A stretch of 64,000 nucleotides of DNA from Gordonia mangrovi (lineage in GTDB: Bacteria > Actinomycetota > Actinomycetes > Mycobacteriales > Mycobacteriaceae): contig NZ_CP102850.1 in the NCBI RefSeq assembly GCF_024734075.1, positions 1,922,001 to 1,986,000 of the forward strand, written 5' to 3'. This document shows, in pieces, positions 8,588 through 17,747 of this stretch (its first letter is position 1; each line of letters opens with the position of its first letter). The notes under the pieces were generated by a model. It was not told the DNA's origin, made no database searches, and saw nothing but the letters and a program-made list of their open reading frames with translations. The position numbers and the translations under genes are program-made.

Positions 8588-9559
8588 ATGCGACCCATCA
8601 CCGGTAGGCGCTTGGGTAGTGCGGTGACCAGGTGGGCTGGATTGGCCGCGATCATGCTGATCACCGCGATGATCGGAATACGTGTGCCGACCGTCCGGAC
8701 GCCGGCCGAGGGGAATCCGGTGGCGACCAGTGTGGCCGGCGCGGCGAGTGCGGGATCACGTGCGATGCGCGCCGCCGACGACGCTGTGGGTGCGGCACGC
8801 GATGTCGGCGTGGCGATCGCCGTACTGGACCGCACCTCGGGCGTCATGGCCCAGAACAGCGCCGCCACCGAACCGATGTTCAGCGCGTCGTTGGCGAAGG
8901 TCGTCGTTGCGGTCGACCTGTTCGATCGTCGACGGACCGAGGCGCTGCCGCTCGGCGATGCCGATGTCGACCTCGTCCGCCGAGCTCTCGGTCCCAGTGA
9001 CGACGCCGCGATGAACACCTTGTGGACGAGGTTCGACGGGATGGGTGCCATCGGGCGGGTGACCGCACGCCTCGGATTGACCGGCACCGCACCCCCGGTC
9101 GACCCCGGCATCTGGGGATGGATGACGACGACGGCGCGCGATGTGGCGCTGCTCTTGCGGTATGTGGCCGAGATGCCGCAGCCCGAAGGGGATGTGATCA
9201 TCGGCGCGCTCGCCGAGGCGCCGCCCGTCGCCGCCGACGGTTTCGCCCAGGACTTCGGGCTGCAAGCGCCGGGGGTTCGCGACATCACTGCAGCCAAGCA
9301 GGGTTGGATGCAGTGGCCGGCGGAGACGGCGTATCTGCACAGTGCCGGATTGGTCGGCGCGGACCATCGGTTCGTGGTCGCGATTCTCGGCCGGCAGACA
9401 TTCCCCGAGCCCGACTGGCTGACGCTGCGTCAGTCGGTCGACACGGCGGCGGCCGCAGCGGCCGGCGTGTTGCGCGATCGGCTCGGCCCACCCGTCGCCG
9501 CCGGCGGCCTCGCGATACCGAACGTTCACTTTCCCGGGGTGGTCGGACACTTACACTGA
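8588..9559 (+). CDS. Beta-lactamase-like serine hydrolase, exported or membrane-anchored
   Basis: 323 residues. One N-terminal membrane segment (residues about 15-32) would export or anchor the protein. The catalytic domain has the SxxK tetrad SLAK (S101, K104), an SDN-like SDD (137-139) followed by AAMN, and a KQG at 237-239 where class A beta-lactamases have KTG. This is the penicilloyl-serine transferase fold. The weakened second and third motifs mean that beta-lactam hydrolysis is uncertain; a peptidoglycan or esterase role is possible. The ATG at 8588 has AGGAAGA upstream. The permease gene starts 5 bp after its stop, so the two probably share a transcript. Confidence 0.75.
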   Translation: MRPITGRRLGSAVTRWAGLAAIMLITAMIGIRVPTVRTPAEGNPVATSVAGAASAGSRAMRAADDAVGAARDVGVAIAVLDRTSGVMAQNSAATEPMFSASLAKVVVAVDLFDRRRTEALPLGDADVDLVRRALGPSDDAAMNTLWTRFDGMGAIGRVTARLGLTGTAPPVDPGIWGWMTTTARDVALLLRYVAEMPQPEGDVIIGALAEAPPVAADGFAQDFGLQAPGVRDITAAKQGWMQWPAETAYLHSAGLVGADHRFVVAILGRQTFPEPDWLTLRQSVDTAAAAAAGVLRDRLGPPVAAGGLAIPNVHFPGVVGHLH

Positions 9560-9564
9560 CCGTC

Positions 9565-10821
9565 GTGACGAACCAGGGCACGTCGGGCGGTGAGCTCGCG
9601 CGGCGGCTCGGCGTCGGCGATGCGGTGACCATCGGTCTCGGATCGATGATCGGCGCCGGTGTGTTCGCCGTGTTGGCGCCGGCCGCACAGGCCGCCGGGT
9701 CGGGTCTGCTGGTGGGCCTGGCCGTTGCCGCGGTGGTCGCCTACTGCAACGCCACATCGTCGGCCCGGCTGGCGGCGCTGTATCCGGTCTCCGGTGGTAC
9801 CTACGTGTATGGCCGCGAACGTCTCGGCGAGCTCTGGGGATACCTCGCCGGATGGTGTTTCGTGGTGGGCAAGACGGCATCCTGTGCCGCGATGGCGCTG
9901 ACGGTGGGCGTCTACGCGTGGCCCGAGTATGCGCATGCGGTGGCCGTCGCCGCCGTGGTCGCGGTGACCGCGGTCAACTATCGCGGTATCCAGAAATCCG
10001 CACTGGTCACCCGGTTGATCGTGGCGGTGGTGCTCGCGGTGCTGGCCGCGGTGGTGGTGGCGGCCGTGTCGTCGACCCCGGACGATGCGGGCGAACACCT
10101 TTCGCTCGGAAGCGACGCGACCGTGTACGGCATCCTGCAGGCCGCGGCGCTCATGTTCTTCGCCTTCGCCGGCTACGCACGGATCGCCACGCTGGGTGAG
10201 GAGGTCCGGGACCCGGCCCGTACGATCGCCAAGGCCATCCCCACCGCGCTGGGCATCGTGCTGGTGGTCTACGTGGCGGTTGCGGTGGCCGCGTTGGCGG
10301 TGGTGGGTCCGGCCGGGCTCGCCGACGCCACCGCCCCCCTGGTCGAAACCGTCGGTGTCGCAGGCGTTCCCGGGCTGGCGCCGGTTGTTCAGGTGGGTGC
10401 CGTGGTCGCCGCGATCGGCTCACTGCTGGCGATGGTGTTGGGGGTCTCCCGCACCACCCTGGCGATGGCGCGCGACGGTCATCTCCCGCGGTGGTTGGCC
10501 GCGGTCCATCCGCAGCACCGCGTGCCGCATCATGCCGAGGTGGCGATCGGGGTCGTCGTCGCCGTCCTCGCCGCGACCGTGGATGTGCGCAGCGCGATCG
10601 GCTTCTCGTCGTTCGGCGTGCTGCTCTACTACGCCATCGCCAACGCGTCGGCGGCCACCCTGAGTCGCGACGAGCAACGACCCGCACGCGTGGTCACCAC
10701 ACTGGGACTCGTCGGTTGCGTGGTCCTCGCCGCGACACTGCCGATCGGCTCGGTGGTCGCCGGTGTCGTGGTGGTCGCACTCGGTGCCGCCGTCTACGCG
10801 GTTCGGCGAGGACTCAGGTAG
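9565..10821 (+). CDS. APC-family amino-acid permease
   Basis: 418 residues with about 12 hydrophobic segments. The first one carries the APC signature GLGSMIGAGVFA, which forms the broken helix of the substrate site, and a second conserved stretch is FFAFAGYARIATLGEEVRDPARTI. It belongs to the amino acid-polyamine-organocation superfamily and would import amino acids or related compounds with protons. The GTG at 9565 starts just 5 bp after the upstream stop, and the MTNQ... N-terminus gives normal family length. The substrate cannot be told from sequence. Confidence 0.85.
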   Translation: MTNQGTSGGELARRLGVGDAVTIGLGSMIGAGVFAVLAPAAQAAGSGLLVGLAVAAVVAYCNATSSARLAALYPVSGGTYVYGRERLGELWGYLAGWCFVVGKTASCAAMALTVGVYAWPEYAHAVAVAAVVAVTAVNYRGIQKSALVTRLIVAVVLAVLAAVVVAAVSSTPDDAGEHLSLGSDATVYGILQAAALMFFAFAGYARIATLGEEVRDPARTIAKAIPTALGIVLVVYVAVAVAALAVVGPAGLADATAPLVETVGVAGVPGLAPVVQVGAVVAAIGSLLAMVLGVSRTTLAMARDGHLPRWLAAVHPQHRVPHHAEVAIGVVVAVLAATVDVRSAIGFSSFGVLLYYAIANASAATLSRDEQRPARVVTTLGLVGCVVLAATLPIGSVVAGVVVVALGAAVYAVRRGLR

Positions 10822-10835
10822 CCCGCCACGTCACA

Positions 10836-10895
10836 GACCTCATCTCTCGCGAAAGACCTTTCGCGCGCGAAGGGTCCTTGGCAAGAGGTGAGGTC
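10836..10895. terminator. Extended hairpin between convergent genes
   Basis: A nested inverted repeat. The inner arms GACCTTTCGCG and CGCGAAGGGTC differ by one base; the outer arms start GACCTCA and end TGAGGTC with several mismatches. It lies between the convergent permease and quinone reductase genes and is a likely bidirectional terminator. Confidence 0.55.
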
Positions 10896-10939
10896 TCCCG
10901 CCCGGGCCGGAGGCACTCGCGACGGTTGCGCGACAGCAG

Positions 10940-11935
10940 TCAGGCGTCGCGATCGAACTCGAACACCACGCGGCCCACGGTGGTGCCGTCTCCGAGGCGG
11001 GCGACGCCGTCGGCGAGATCGGTGAACGGCAGTCGCTCGCCGATCAGCGGTTTGATGGCGCCCTCGGCGGCGAGTCGGGTCAAGGTGGCGTGGCAGTCGA
11101 GCACCGCCTGCAGGTTCTTGTGCTTGTACAAACCCCAGTGCACGCCGACGATCGAATAGTTCTTCAGCAGAGCGTGATTCAAGGTGGCCTGGGAGATGCG
11201 GCCGCCGGCGAAGCCGATCACCAGGATGGTGCCCTCGAACGCCACACACTTGGTGGACCGGTCGAAGGTGTCGCCGCCCACCGGGTCGTAGATGATGTCG
11301 GCGCCACGGCCGTCGGTGACCTCCTTGACCACCGCGACGAAGTCCTCGGTGTGCCGGTCGACGACGACGTCGGCGCCGAGCCGCCGGCAGTGCTCGGTCT
11401 TCTCCGGCCCGCCGACCACCCCGATCACGGTGGCGCCGGCCGCCTTCGCCAACTCCACCGCGGTGCTGCCCACCCCGCCGGTGGCCGCGTGCACCAACAC
11501 CACGTCGCCGGACTGCACATGCGCGCGGCGATGCAGCGCGAACCAACTCGTCTGGTAGCCGATGGTCAGCGACGCCGCCTCGGCGTCATCGAGCGACGGC
11601 GGCGCCGGGTACGCGGCGAACGCATCCATCAGGGCGTATTCGGCGAAACCGCCGAACGGGGGCGCCGAGTTGCCGACCACCCGGTCGCCGACGGCGTGCG
11701 TATCGACATCGGGCGCGACCTCGACGACGTCGCCGCACAGCTCGACCCCCGGCGTGAACGGCAACTCCGGTTTCACCTGGTAGATGCCCCGGCACATCAG
11801 GACGTCGGGGAAGTTCGCCGGCGCGGCACGCACCTTCACCAACAGCTGACCGGGCCCCGGCGTCGGGGTCGGCACGTCGTCGAGGTGCAGCACGTCCCGC
11901 GGCTCCCCCAGGTCCTTCACCCGCCAGGCCTTCAT
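10940..11935 (-). CDS. NADPH:quinone oxidoreductase (zinc-independent MDR family)
   Basis: 331 residues. It is a medium-chain dehydrogenase/reductase without the zinc-binding cysteines. The GroES-like half contains FTPGVELCGDVVEV and the cofactor half has the Rossmann loop VHAATGGVGSTAVELAKAAGA. This is the quinone oxidoreductase (QOR, zeta-crystallin) subgroup, which reduces quinones or enoyl compounds with NADPH. The start MKAWRV is the normal family start. It is the last gene in a minus-strand run with FprB, a crotonase, an SDR and a thiolase, so it may feed or drain reducing power in that pathway. Confidence 0.85.
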   Translation of the reverse strand: MKAWRVKDLGEPRDVLHLDDVPTPTPGPGQLLVKVRAAPANFPDVLMCRGIYQVKPELPFTPGVELCGDVVEVAPDVDTHAVGDRVVGNSAPPFGGFAEYALMDAFAAYPAPPSLDDAEAASLTIGYQTSWFALHRRAHVQSGDVVLVHAATGGVGSTAVELAKAAGATVIGVVGGPEKTEHCRRLGADVVVDRHTEDFVAVVKEVTDGRGADIIYDPVGGDTFDRSTKCVAFEGTILVIGFAGGRISQATLNHALLKNYSIVGVHWGLYKHKNLQAVLDCHATLTRLAAEGAIKPLIGERLPFTDLADGVARLGDGTTVGRVVFEFDRDA

Positions 11936-11979
11936 CACGGTCCTCTCCACGCCGGTCACTCTCACATCCCGATCATCCG

Positions 11980-13662
11980 TCAGACGCCTGCCGCGGTGGC
12001 CAGTTCCGACAACTGCACCAACTTGACCCGCCGACGGCCCGCGGCTCGTCCGGCGGCCTTCTCGGCCTTGTCGATCTTCTTCCAGCCGGCGTTGTCGACG
12101 CGGTTGACCCCGCGCGCGGCGAGCAGCTCGGGCACGTCGGTGCGCGACGACGCCGGCGCCGGCAGCCGGCCGTCGATGTGGTCGGCCAGCACCGCCGCCG
12201 CAGTCTCGTGTCCGCAGATCCGGTTCATCCCGATCCCGCCGGTGGCACCACGTTTCAGCCATCCGGCCACGTAGACGCCCGGCACCGGTGCGGCCTCGCC
12301 GGAGGTCACGACCCGGCCGCCGTCGTTGGGGACCACACCCCGCACGTCGTCGAACGGCAGACCGTCCACCGGCCGACCGCGATACCCGATGGCGCGTACC
12401 GCTGCGGTGGCCTCGATCTCGAACTCTTCGCCGGTCGCCCGCACCCTGCCCCCGTCGGCGCCGACGAATTCGTTGCGCACACACCGGACCGTGTCGACGG
12501 CGTCGCCGCCCCGGAACTCGATGGGAGACACCAGGTAGCGGAACACCACCCGCTTGCTACCGGCGGTCGGCGCCTGTTCGGCATAGTCCCGGGCCAAGCG
12601 GACCTTGGTGGCGACGGTGCTGTCGAGGGTGTCATCGTCCAGCGCGCGCTGCGTGGCCGGATCCAGGGTCGTCTCGGCCGGATCCACCACCACGTCGACA
12701 CCGTCGAGCATCCCCATCGCCAGGAACTCGGAGTTGGTGTAGGCCGCCTGCGCGATGCCACGTCGTCCGAGGATCACCACCTCGCGGATGTTGGACTCCC
12801 GCAACACCTCCAGCGCGTGATCGGCGATGTCGGAGCGAGCCAGGTCGTCGGGATCGGTGAGCAGGATGCGGGCCACGTCGAGCGCGACGTTGCCGTTGCC
12901 GACGATCACCGCGCGCTCCCCGGACAGGTCGTAGGTGCGTTCGGCGTGGTCGGGATGCCCGTTGTACCAGGCCACGAACTCGGTGGCGGCGATCGAGCCG
13001 GACAGGTCCTCGCCGTCGATGCCGAGGCGTTTGTCGGTCGAGGCGCCGCTGGCGTAGATCACCGCGTGGTAGCGGTCGGTCAGTTCGGCATGGCTGATCG
13101 CGGCGCCGGATTCGGGTGCGCTCACCTCCACCGACAGGAAGTACTCGAAGGTCTTCTTGTTCGCGACCGACACGAACGCACGTTCCACCCCTTTGGTGGA
13201 CTGGTGGTCGGGGGCCACCCCGGCGCGCACCAGACCGTACGGAGTGGGCAGCCGCTCGAACATGTCCACCCGCACCGACGGTCCGCGGCGCACCAGTTCC
13301 TCGGCAGCGTAGAACGCCGCCGGGCCGGCACCCACGATCGCCACGTGCAGTTCGCCGTCGGGTAGCGGCTCGGGCTTGGTGGACCGCATCAGTCCGCTCT
13401 CGACGTCATGATCGCGGTAGTAGTCGGCGTTGATCTGCAGGAACGGCTCATCACGTTCGGTCATCTCGTCTTCGGTCACGATCGCCGAGACCGGGCACTC
13501 CTCGATGCAGGCGCCGCAGTCGATACACGTCTCCGGGTCGATGTAGAGCATCTCGGCGGTGCGGAACTCCGGTTCGGCCGGTGTCGGATGGATGCAGTTG
13601 ACCGGACACACCGGCACGCAGCTCGCGTCGTTGCAGCAGGCCTGGGTGATGAGATGGGTCAT
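11980..13662 (-). CDS. fprB: Ferredoxin plus ferredoxin-NADP reductase fusion (FprB-type)
   Basis: 560 residues. The N-terminal 100 residues are a bacterial ferredoxin with CNDASCVPVCPVNC and CIDCGACIEECP, able to bind two clusters. The rest is an adrenodoxin-reductase-type flavoprotein with an FAD loop VAIVGAGPAAFYAAEEL and an NADP loop VIVGNGNVALDVARIL. M. tuberculosis FprB (Rv0886) has the same fusion and length. It would move electrons between NADPH and ferredoxin, for example for P450 enzymes. The start MTHLITQ lies 4 bp after the stop of the upstream crotonase gene, so it is translationally linked to it. The upstream extension is Arg-rich and not conserved. Confidence 0.88.
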   Translation of the reverse strand: MTHLITQACCNDASCVPVCPVNCIHPTPAEPEFRTAEMLYIDPETCIDCGACIEECPVSAIVTEDEMTERDEPFLQINADYYRDHDVESGLMRSTKPEPLPDGELHVAIVGAGPAAFYAAEELVRRGPSVRVDMFERLPTPYGLVRAGVAPDHQSTKGVERAFVSVANKKTFEYFLSVEVSAPESGAAISHAELTDRYHAVIYASGASTDKRLGIDGEDLSGSIAATEFVAWYNGHPDHAERTYDLSGERAVIVGNGNVALDVARILLTDPDDLARSDIADHALEVLRESNIREVVILGRRGIAQAAYTNSEFLAMGMLDGVDVVVDPAETTLDPATQRALDDDTLDSTVATKVRLARDYAEQAPTAGSKRVVFRYLVSPIEFRGGDAVDTVRCVRNEFVGADGGRVRATGEEFEIEATAAVRAIGYRGRPVDGLPFDDVRGVVPNDGGRVVTSGEAAPVPGVYVAGWLKRGATGGIGMNRICGHETAAAVLADHIDGRLPAPASSRTDVPELLAARGVNRVDNAGWKKIDKAEKAAGRAAGRRRVKLVQLSELATAAGV

Positions 13663-13666
13663 CGGT

Positions 13667-14425
13667 TCACCGCCCCTTCCAGACCGGGGTGCGCTTCTCC
13701 TTGAACGCCGACGCCCCTTCCCGCGCATCCTCCGACGAGCGGATGGGCTCGTAGATCTCCCACATCTTGGCGAACCGCTCCTCGTTGGACCAGTCCCGGG
13801 CCTTGGTCATGATCTCCTTGGTGCCGCGCACCGCGAGCGGTCCGTTGCGTGCGATACGCAGCGCGAGTTCCACTGCGGCAGAGAGTGCTTCACCGGGTTC
13901 GGCGACCCGGCTGACCAGCCCGGCCTCCCGCGCCTCCTCGGCACCGACGAAGTCGCCGGTCAACGCCCACTCCATCGCGAGACCGTAGGAGACCCGCTCC
14001 GGCAGTCGGAGCAGCCCACCGCCGCCCGCGAGCAGTCCGCGCTTGACCTCGGGTAGTCCGAAGATCGCCGTCCGGGAGGCGACCACCAGGTCACACGCGA
14101 GCACGATCTCGAATCCGCCGGCGATGGCGTGGCCCTCGACGGCGGCGATGAGCGGTTTGGCCGGCGGCGTCTGGGCGACCCCGGCGAACCCACGGCCCTC
14201 GATCGACGGCCGTTCCCCGGCCAGGAAGGCTTTGAGATCCATTCCGGTGCAGAAGGTCTCCCCGGCACCGGTGAGCACGCCGGCGGTCAGCTCGGGGGTA
14301 TTGTCGAGGGTGTCCATCGCGTCGGCGATCGCCTGTGCGGTCGCGGTGTTGATGGCGTTGCGGACCTCGGGCCGATCGATGGTGACGATCAGCACGCCGT
14401 CCTTGGTCTCGGTGCGTACGGTCAT
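13667..14425 (-). CDS. Enoyl-CoA hydratase/isomerase (crotonase family)
   Basis: 252 residues with a full crotonase fold. The oxyanion-hole segments are TGAGETFCTGMDLKAF and AIAGGFEIVLACDLVVAS. The two catalytic Glu positions of hydratases are kept (GGFE and GLPEVKRGLL). It would hydrate a 2-enoyl-CoA in beta-oxidation. Its start overlaps the stop of the upstream SDR by 4 bp (ATGA), and the downstream fprB follows after 4 bp, so this is a tightly coupled operon. Confidence 0.88.
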   Translation of the reverse strand: MTVRTETKDGVLIVTIDRPEVRNAINTATAQAIADAMDTLDNTPELTAGVLTGAGETFCTGMDLKAFLAGERPSIEGRGFAGVAQTPPAKPLIAAVEGHAIAGGFEIVLACDLVVASRTAIFGLPEVKRGLLAGGGGLLRLPERVSYGLAMEWALTGDFVGAEEAREAGLVSRVAEPGEALSAAVELALRIARNGPLAVRGTKEIMTKARDWSNEERFAKMWEIYEPIRSSEDAREGASAFKEKRTPVWKGR

Positions 14426-15186
14426 TTCGGTGCCATCCTGATCGCGCCGTCGAGCCGGATGACCTCACCGTTGAGCATCGGGTTGTCGATGATGGCCATC
14501 GCCAGACGCGCGTATTCGTCGGGCTCGCCGAGGCGAGCGGGGTGCGGGATCTGTGCGGCGAGGCCGTCCTTGATGTCCTGGGAGAACCGCGACAGGATCG
14601 GGGTGTCGAAGATGCCCGGCGCTATACTGTTGACCCGTACCAGTTTCCGGGCGAGATCGCGCGCCGCGACCAGCGTCATGCCGACCACACCGGCCTTCGC
14701 CGAAGCGTAGGGGATCTGCCCGATCTGCCCTTCCCAGGCAGCCACCGAGGCGGTCATGATGACGGCGCCGCGTTCCCCGTCCACGGGTTCGTTGGTCACC
14801 ATCCGCGCCGCCGCGAGCCGCAGCACGTTGAAGCTGCCGATGAGGTTGGTCTGGATCAGCGAGGTGTAGGTCTCCAGCGAGCCCGGGGATCCGTCACGTT
14901 CCACCACCCGGACGGTTCCGCCCCGACCCGCGCAGTGCACGGCCGTGCGCAGCGGCGCACGGGTTACCGCCAGATCCAGCGCGGCGTCGACCGCGTCCGG
15001 GTCGGCGACGTCGGCGGGGCCGAACTGGACGAGATCACCCAGTTCCTGGGCCACGTCCTTGCCCTGCGACTGCGGCAGATCCACGATGACGACGTGCACG
15101 CCGGCGTCGACGAGACGTTTGACGGTGGCCAGGCCGAGCCCGGATGCGCCGCCGGTGACGATTGCCGACGAGTTCTGCAACTCCAT
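14422..15186 (-). CDS. SDR, 3-hydroxyacyl-CoA dehydrogenase type II-like
   Basis: 254 residues. The classical SDR pattern is seen: cofactor loop TGGASGLG, an NAD-type acidic residue after strand 2 (VIVDLP), the N-box replaced by HCAGRGG, and the active site YASAK after a Ser-containing TASVAA. The overall layout, including the insert before the active site and GIFDTPI, is that of HSD17B10-like 3-hydroxyacyl-CoA dehydrogenases. It would oxidise the 3-hydroxyacyl-CoA made by the adjacent hydratase. The thiolase gene precedes it with a 45-bp gap, giving a hydratase-dehydrogenase-thiolase set. Confidence 0.85.
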   Translation of the reverse strand: MELQNSSAIVTGGASGLGLATVKRLVDAGVHVVIVDLPQSQGKDVAQELGDLVQFGPADVADPDAVDAALDLAVTRAPLRTAVHCAGRGGTVRVVERDGSPGSLETYTSLIQTNLIGSFNVLRLAAARMVTNEPVDGERGAVIMTASVAAWEGQIGQIPYASAKAGVVGMTLVAARDLARKLVRVNSIAPGIFDTPILSRFSQDIKDGLAAQIPHPARLGEPDEYARLAMAIIDNPMLNGEVIRLDGAIRMAPK

Positions 15187-15231
15187 GTCGGTTCCTTTCT
15201 GCTGTGCGTTCAGTTTCTGTGAGTTCTGCTG

Positions 15232-16410
15232 TCAGACCAGTGATTCGACGATGGTGGCGTTGGCCATACCACCCGCCTCGCACATGGTCTGCAGGCCGTG
15301 GCGTCCGCCGGTGGCCTCGAGGTGGTGGATGAGGCTGGTCATGATCCGGGCGCCCGAGGCGCCGAGAGGGTGGCCGAGGGCGATCGCGCCGCCGACGGGA
15401 TTGAGCCGCTCGTCGTCGATGCCGAGTTCGTGCTGCCACGCCAGCGGGACCGAGGCGAACGCCTCGTTGACCTCGAATGCGGCGATCTGGTGGGGGGAGA
15501 GTCCGGCGCGGGCCAGTACCTTGTGCGTCGCGGGGATCGGCGCGGTCAGCATCAGCAGCGGGTCGTCGCCCACGACGGCCGAGGCCACGACCCGGGCGCG
15601 AGGGGTCAGCGACAGTTGCGCGGCCTTCTCCTCGCTCATGATCAGCAGCGCCGCCGCACCGTCGGTGATCTGGGAGGAGTTGCCGGCGGTCACCTTCCAG
15701 TCGACGTCGGCGAAGCGTTCCCGGTTGGCGTCGGTGCCGAACACGGCGGGCAGGCCGGCGAGCTTGTCCGCGGTGGTGCCCAGGCGGATCGACTCATCGG
15801 TGTCCACCACCCCGTTCGGCGTGGTGATCGGCAGGATCTCCCGCGCGAAGCCCCCGCGCTCACGGGCCGCCGCGGCCCGCGCATGCGAGCGCGCCGCATA
15901 GGAATCCAGCGACTCGCGAGCGATCTTCCACTTGTCGGCGACGAGTTCGGCGGCCACACCCTGCGACACCATCGGACCGAACCGTTCGGTCACGCCCGGT
16001 CCGAACGGATCGGCATCTCCCCGCGCGCTGCCCATCCGCACCCGACTCATCGATTCCACACCGCCGGCGATGACGATGTCGTAGGCACCGGCCTCGATGC
16101 CCTGGACCGCGAAGTCGATGGCCTGCTGGCCGGAGCCGCATTTGCGTTCGATGGTCGTCGACGGCACGTGCACCGGGAATCCGGCGGCGAGGGCGGCCTG
16201 TCGTCCGGGGGTTGCGGACTGCTCCAGGTTCTGTCCCACGCAGCCGATGAGGATGTCGTCGACGATGCCCGGGTCGATGCCGGAGCGCTCGACGAGACCG
16301 GAGAGGACCTGCGCCAGCAGATCCACCGGATGGACGTCGGCGAGGGCGCCGCCGGGTTTTCCCTTGCCCATCGGTGTGCGGATTGCGTCCACGATGACCG
16401 CGCGTGCCAT
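15232..16410 (-). CDS. Acetyl-CoA acetyltransferase / 3-ketoacyl-CoA thiolase
   Basis: 392 residues. All thiolase landmarks are present: the acylated cysteine in ERKCGSGQQA (near residue 91), NEAFA, the NPVGGAIALGHPLGASGAR block and the second catalytic Cys in CEAGGMAN. It cleaves 3-ketoacyl-CoA with CoA, the last step of beta-oxidation. It is the first gene of the minus-strand run ending at 10940 and lies divergently to an acyl-CoA dehydrogenase. The shared promoter region carries two AT-rich operator-like sites. Confidence 0.9.
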   Translation of the reverse strand: MARAVIVDAIRTPMGKGKPGGALADVHPVDLLAQVLSGLVERSGIDPGIVDDILIGCVGQNLEQSATPGRQAALAAGFPVHVPSTTIERKCGSGQQAIDFAVQGIEAGAYDIVIAGGVESMSRVRMGSARGDADPFGPGVTERFGPMVSQGVAAELVADKWKIARESLDSYAARSHARAAAARERGGFAREILPITTPNGVVDTDESIRLGTTADKLAGLPAVFGTDANRERFADVDWKVTAGNSSQITDGAAALLIMSEEKAAQLSLTPRARVVASAVVGDDPLLMLTAPIPATHKVLARAGLSPHQIAAFEVNEAFASVPLAWQHELGIDDERLNPVGGAIALGHPLGASGARIMTSLIHHLEATGGRHGLQTMCEAGGMANATIVESLV

Positions 16411-16454
16411 GTCTGACCTCCGTTTTTGCCGAGATTGATGCGCTTGGCGCTAAT

Positions 16455-16464
16455 TTATGATTAT
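16455..16464. promoter_or_regulatory. Operator-like AT-rich site, thiolase side
   Basis: TTATGATTAT (complement ATAATCATAA) stands out in the GC-rich gap between the divergent thiolase and acyl-CoA dehydrogenase genes. The core ATAATCAT recurs at 16530 and 51593. Confidence 0.45.
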
Positions 16465-16529
16465 GTTTACCACAGATCAATGGTGAACGGCGTCACGAGT
16501 CGTATTGACTGGGGCGTACGCCATATCAG

Positions 16530-16540
16530 TATAATCATGA
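16530..16540. promoter_or_regulatory. Operator-like AT-rich site, dehydrogenase side
   Basis: TATAATCATGA lies 18 bp before the acyl-CoA dehydrogenase start, in the same divergent gap as 16455. TATAAT could also serve as a -10 box, so the site could be promoter and operator at once. Confidence 0.45.
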
Positions 16541-16557
16541 GCATGAAAGGGATCACA

Positions 16558-17736
16558 ATGTCGTCTACCACGGTGTCCGGCGATCTCGATGACCTGAAAG
16601 CCATCAAAGAACTCGCCGCGCAGGTGGCCGAGGAACGCTACGCACCGCTCGCCGCACAATGGGATGCCGACCGCACGGCGGTCCCCCTCGACGAGCGTCG
16701 GTTCCTGGGCTCCCTCGGCTTCCTCGGCATCGCACTGCCCGAGCGTTTCGGCGGTTCGGCCGCCCCGCTGTCGCACGCGCTGGCCGTCATCGAGCAGTTC
16801 GCCTATCACTGCCGGCCCGCCGCCTTCCAGATCTTCGAGGCCAACACCGGACCCGCGCAGGTGGTCGCACGGCTGGGTACCGAAGAGCACAAGCAGCGGT
16901 TCCTGCCGGGCATCATCGCCGGCGACATCACCATGGCCGTCGCGATCTCCGAACCGGATGCCGGATCGGCGGCCACCGACCTCACCACCAAAGCCGTCGT
17001 CGACGGAGACACGGTGCGGGTCAACGGCAACAAGCGCTGGATCTCCAACGGCAGCGAGGCCGACGTCTACCTCGTCTACTCCCGGATGAGCGACGCCCCC
17101 GGCGCCAAGGGCATCGGTGCGGTGCTCGTGGAGGCCGACCGCCCCGGCGTCAGCTTCGGTGCGCGCGAGAAGCTGATGGGTTTCCGCGGCATCCCGTCGG
17201 CCGACATCTACTTCGACGATGTCGAGGTGCCCGCGGAGAACATCGTGGTGCAACCGGGCGGCTTCCGAAAGTTGTTCACCACCTTCTCCATCGAACGACT
17301 CGGCAACACCACGATGAGCCTCGCGCTGGGGCAGCGGGCCCTGGACCTGACCACCCAGTACGTGCAGGAACGCACCCAGTTCGGCAAGCCGCTCATCGAG
17401 TTCCAGGCCGTGCAGATGACCGTCGCCGACATGGCCCTGCAGGTGGAGAGCGCCCGGCTGCTGCTCGAACGTGCGGCGTCGGCGGTGGTCACCGACGAGG
17501 ACCTGCCCAACCCGCTGCATGTGTCGCTGGCCAAGTGCACGGCCAACGAGATGGCCAAGAAGGTCACCGATCTCGCGATGCAGCTGCACGGCGGCAACGG
17601 CTACACCGAGGAATTCGGCCTCGAACGCATGCACCGCGACGCCCACGGCTGGGCACTGGCCGGCGGCACCCCCACCATGCAACGCACCCGAATCGTCTCC
17701 GAGATGCTCGGTCGTTCCTTCGACCAGCGCAAGTGA
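16558..17736 (+). CDS. Acyl-CoA dehydrogenase
   Basis: 392 residues. The N-terminal helical domain, the middle beta domain with AVAISEPDAGSAATDLTT, and the C-terminal four-helix domain with QFGKPLIEFQAVQ and the QLHGGNGYTEEFGLERMHRDA signature are all present. It is an FAD enzyme that makes 2-enoyl-CoA and hands electrons to ETF. The catalytic base would sit near the EEFGLERM segment. The ATG at 16558 has AAAGGGA upstream; the longer open frame crosses the operator region and was rejected. The SDR gene follows after 11 bp. Confidence 0.88.
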   Translation: MSSTTVSGDLDDLKAIKELAAQVAEERYAPLAAQWDADRTAVPLDERRFLGSLGFLGIALPERFGGSAAPLSHALAVIEQFAYHCRPAAFQIFEANTGPAQVVARLGTEEHKQRFLPGIIAGDITMAVAISEPDAGSAATDLTTKAVVDGDTVRVNGNKRWISNGSEADVYLVYSRMSDAPGAKGIGAVLVEADRPGVSFGAREKLMGFRGIPSADIYFDDVEVPAENIVVQPGGFRKLFTTFSIERLGNTTMSLALGQRALDLTTQYVQERTQFGKPLIEFQAVQMTVADMALQVESARLLLERAASAVVTDEDLPNPLHVSLAKCTANEMAKKVTDLAMQLHGGNGYTEEFGLERMHRDAHGWALAGGTPTMQRTRIVSEMLGRSFDQRK

Positions 17737-17747
17737 AAGGAACTCCC

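Noticed and set aside
12178..13365. A 395-codon plus-strand frame
   Set aside because: Antisense to the FprB-type gene, which has all cofactor motifs. Composition is typical of a shadow frame.
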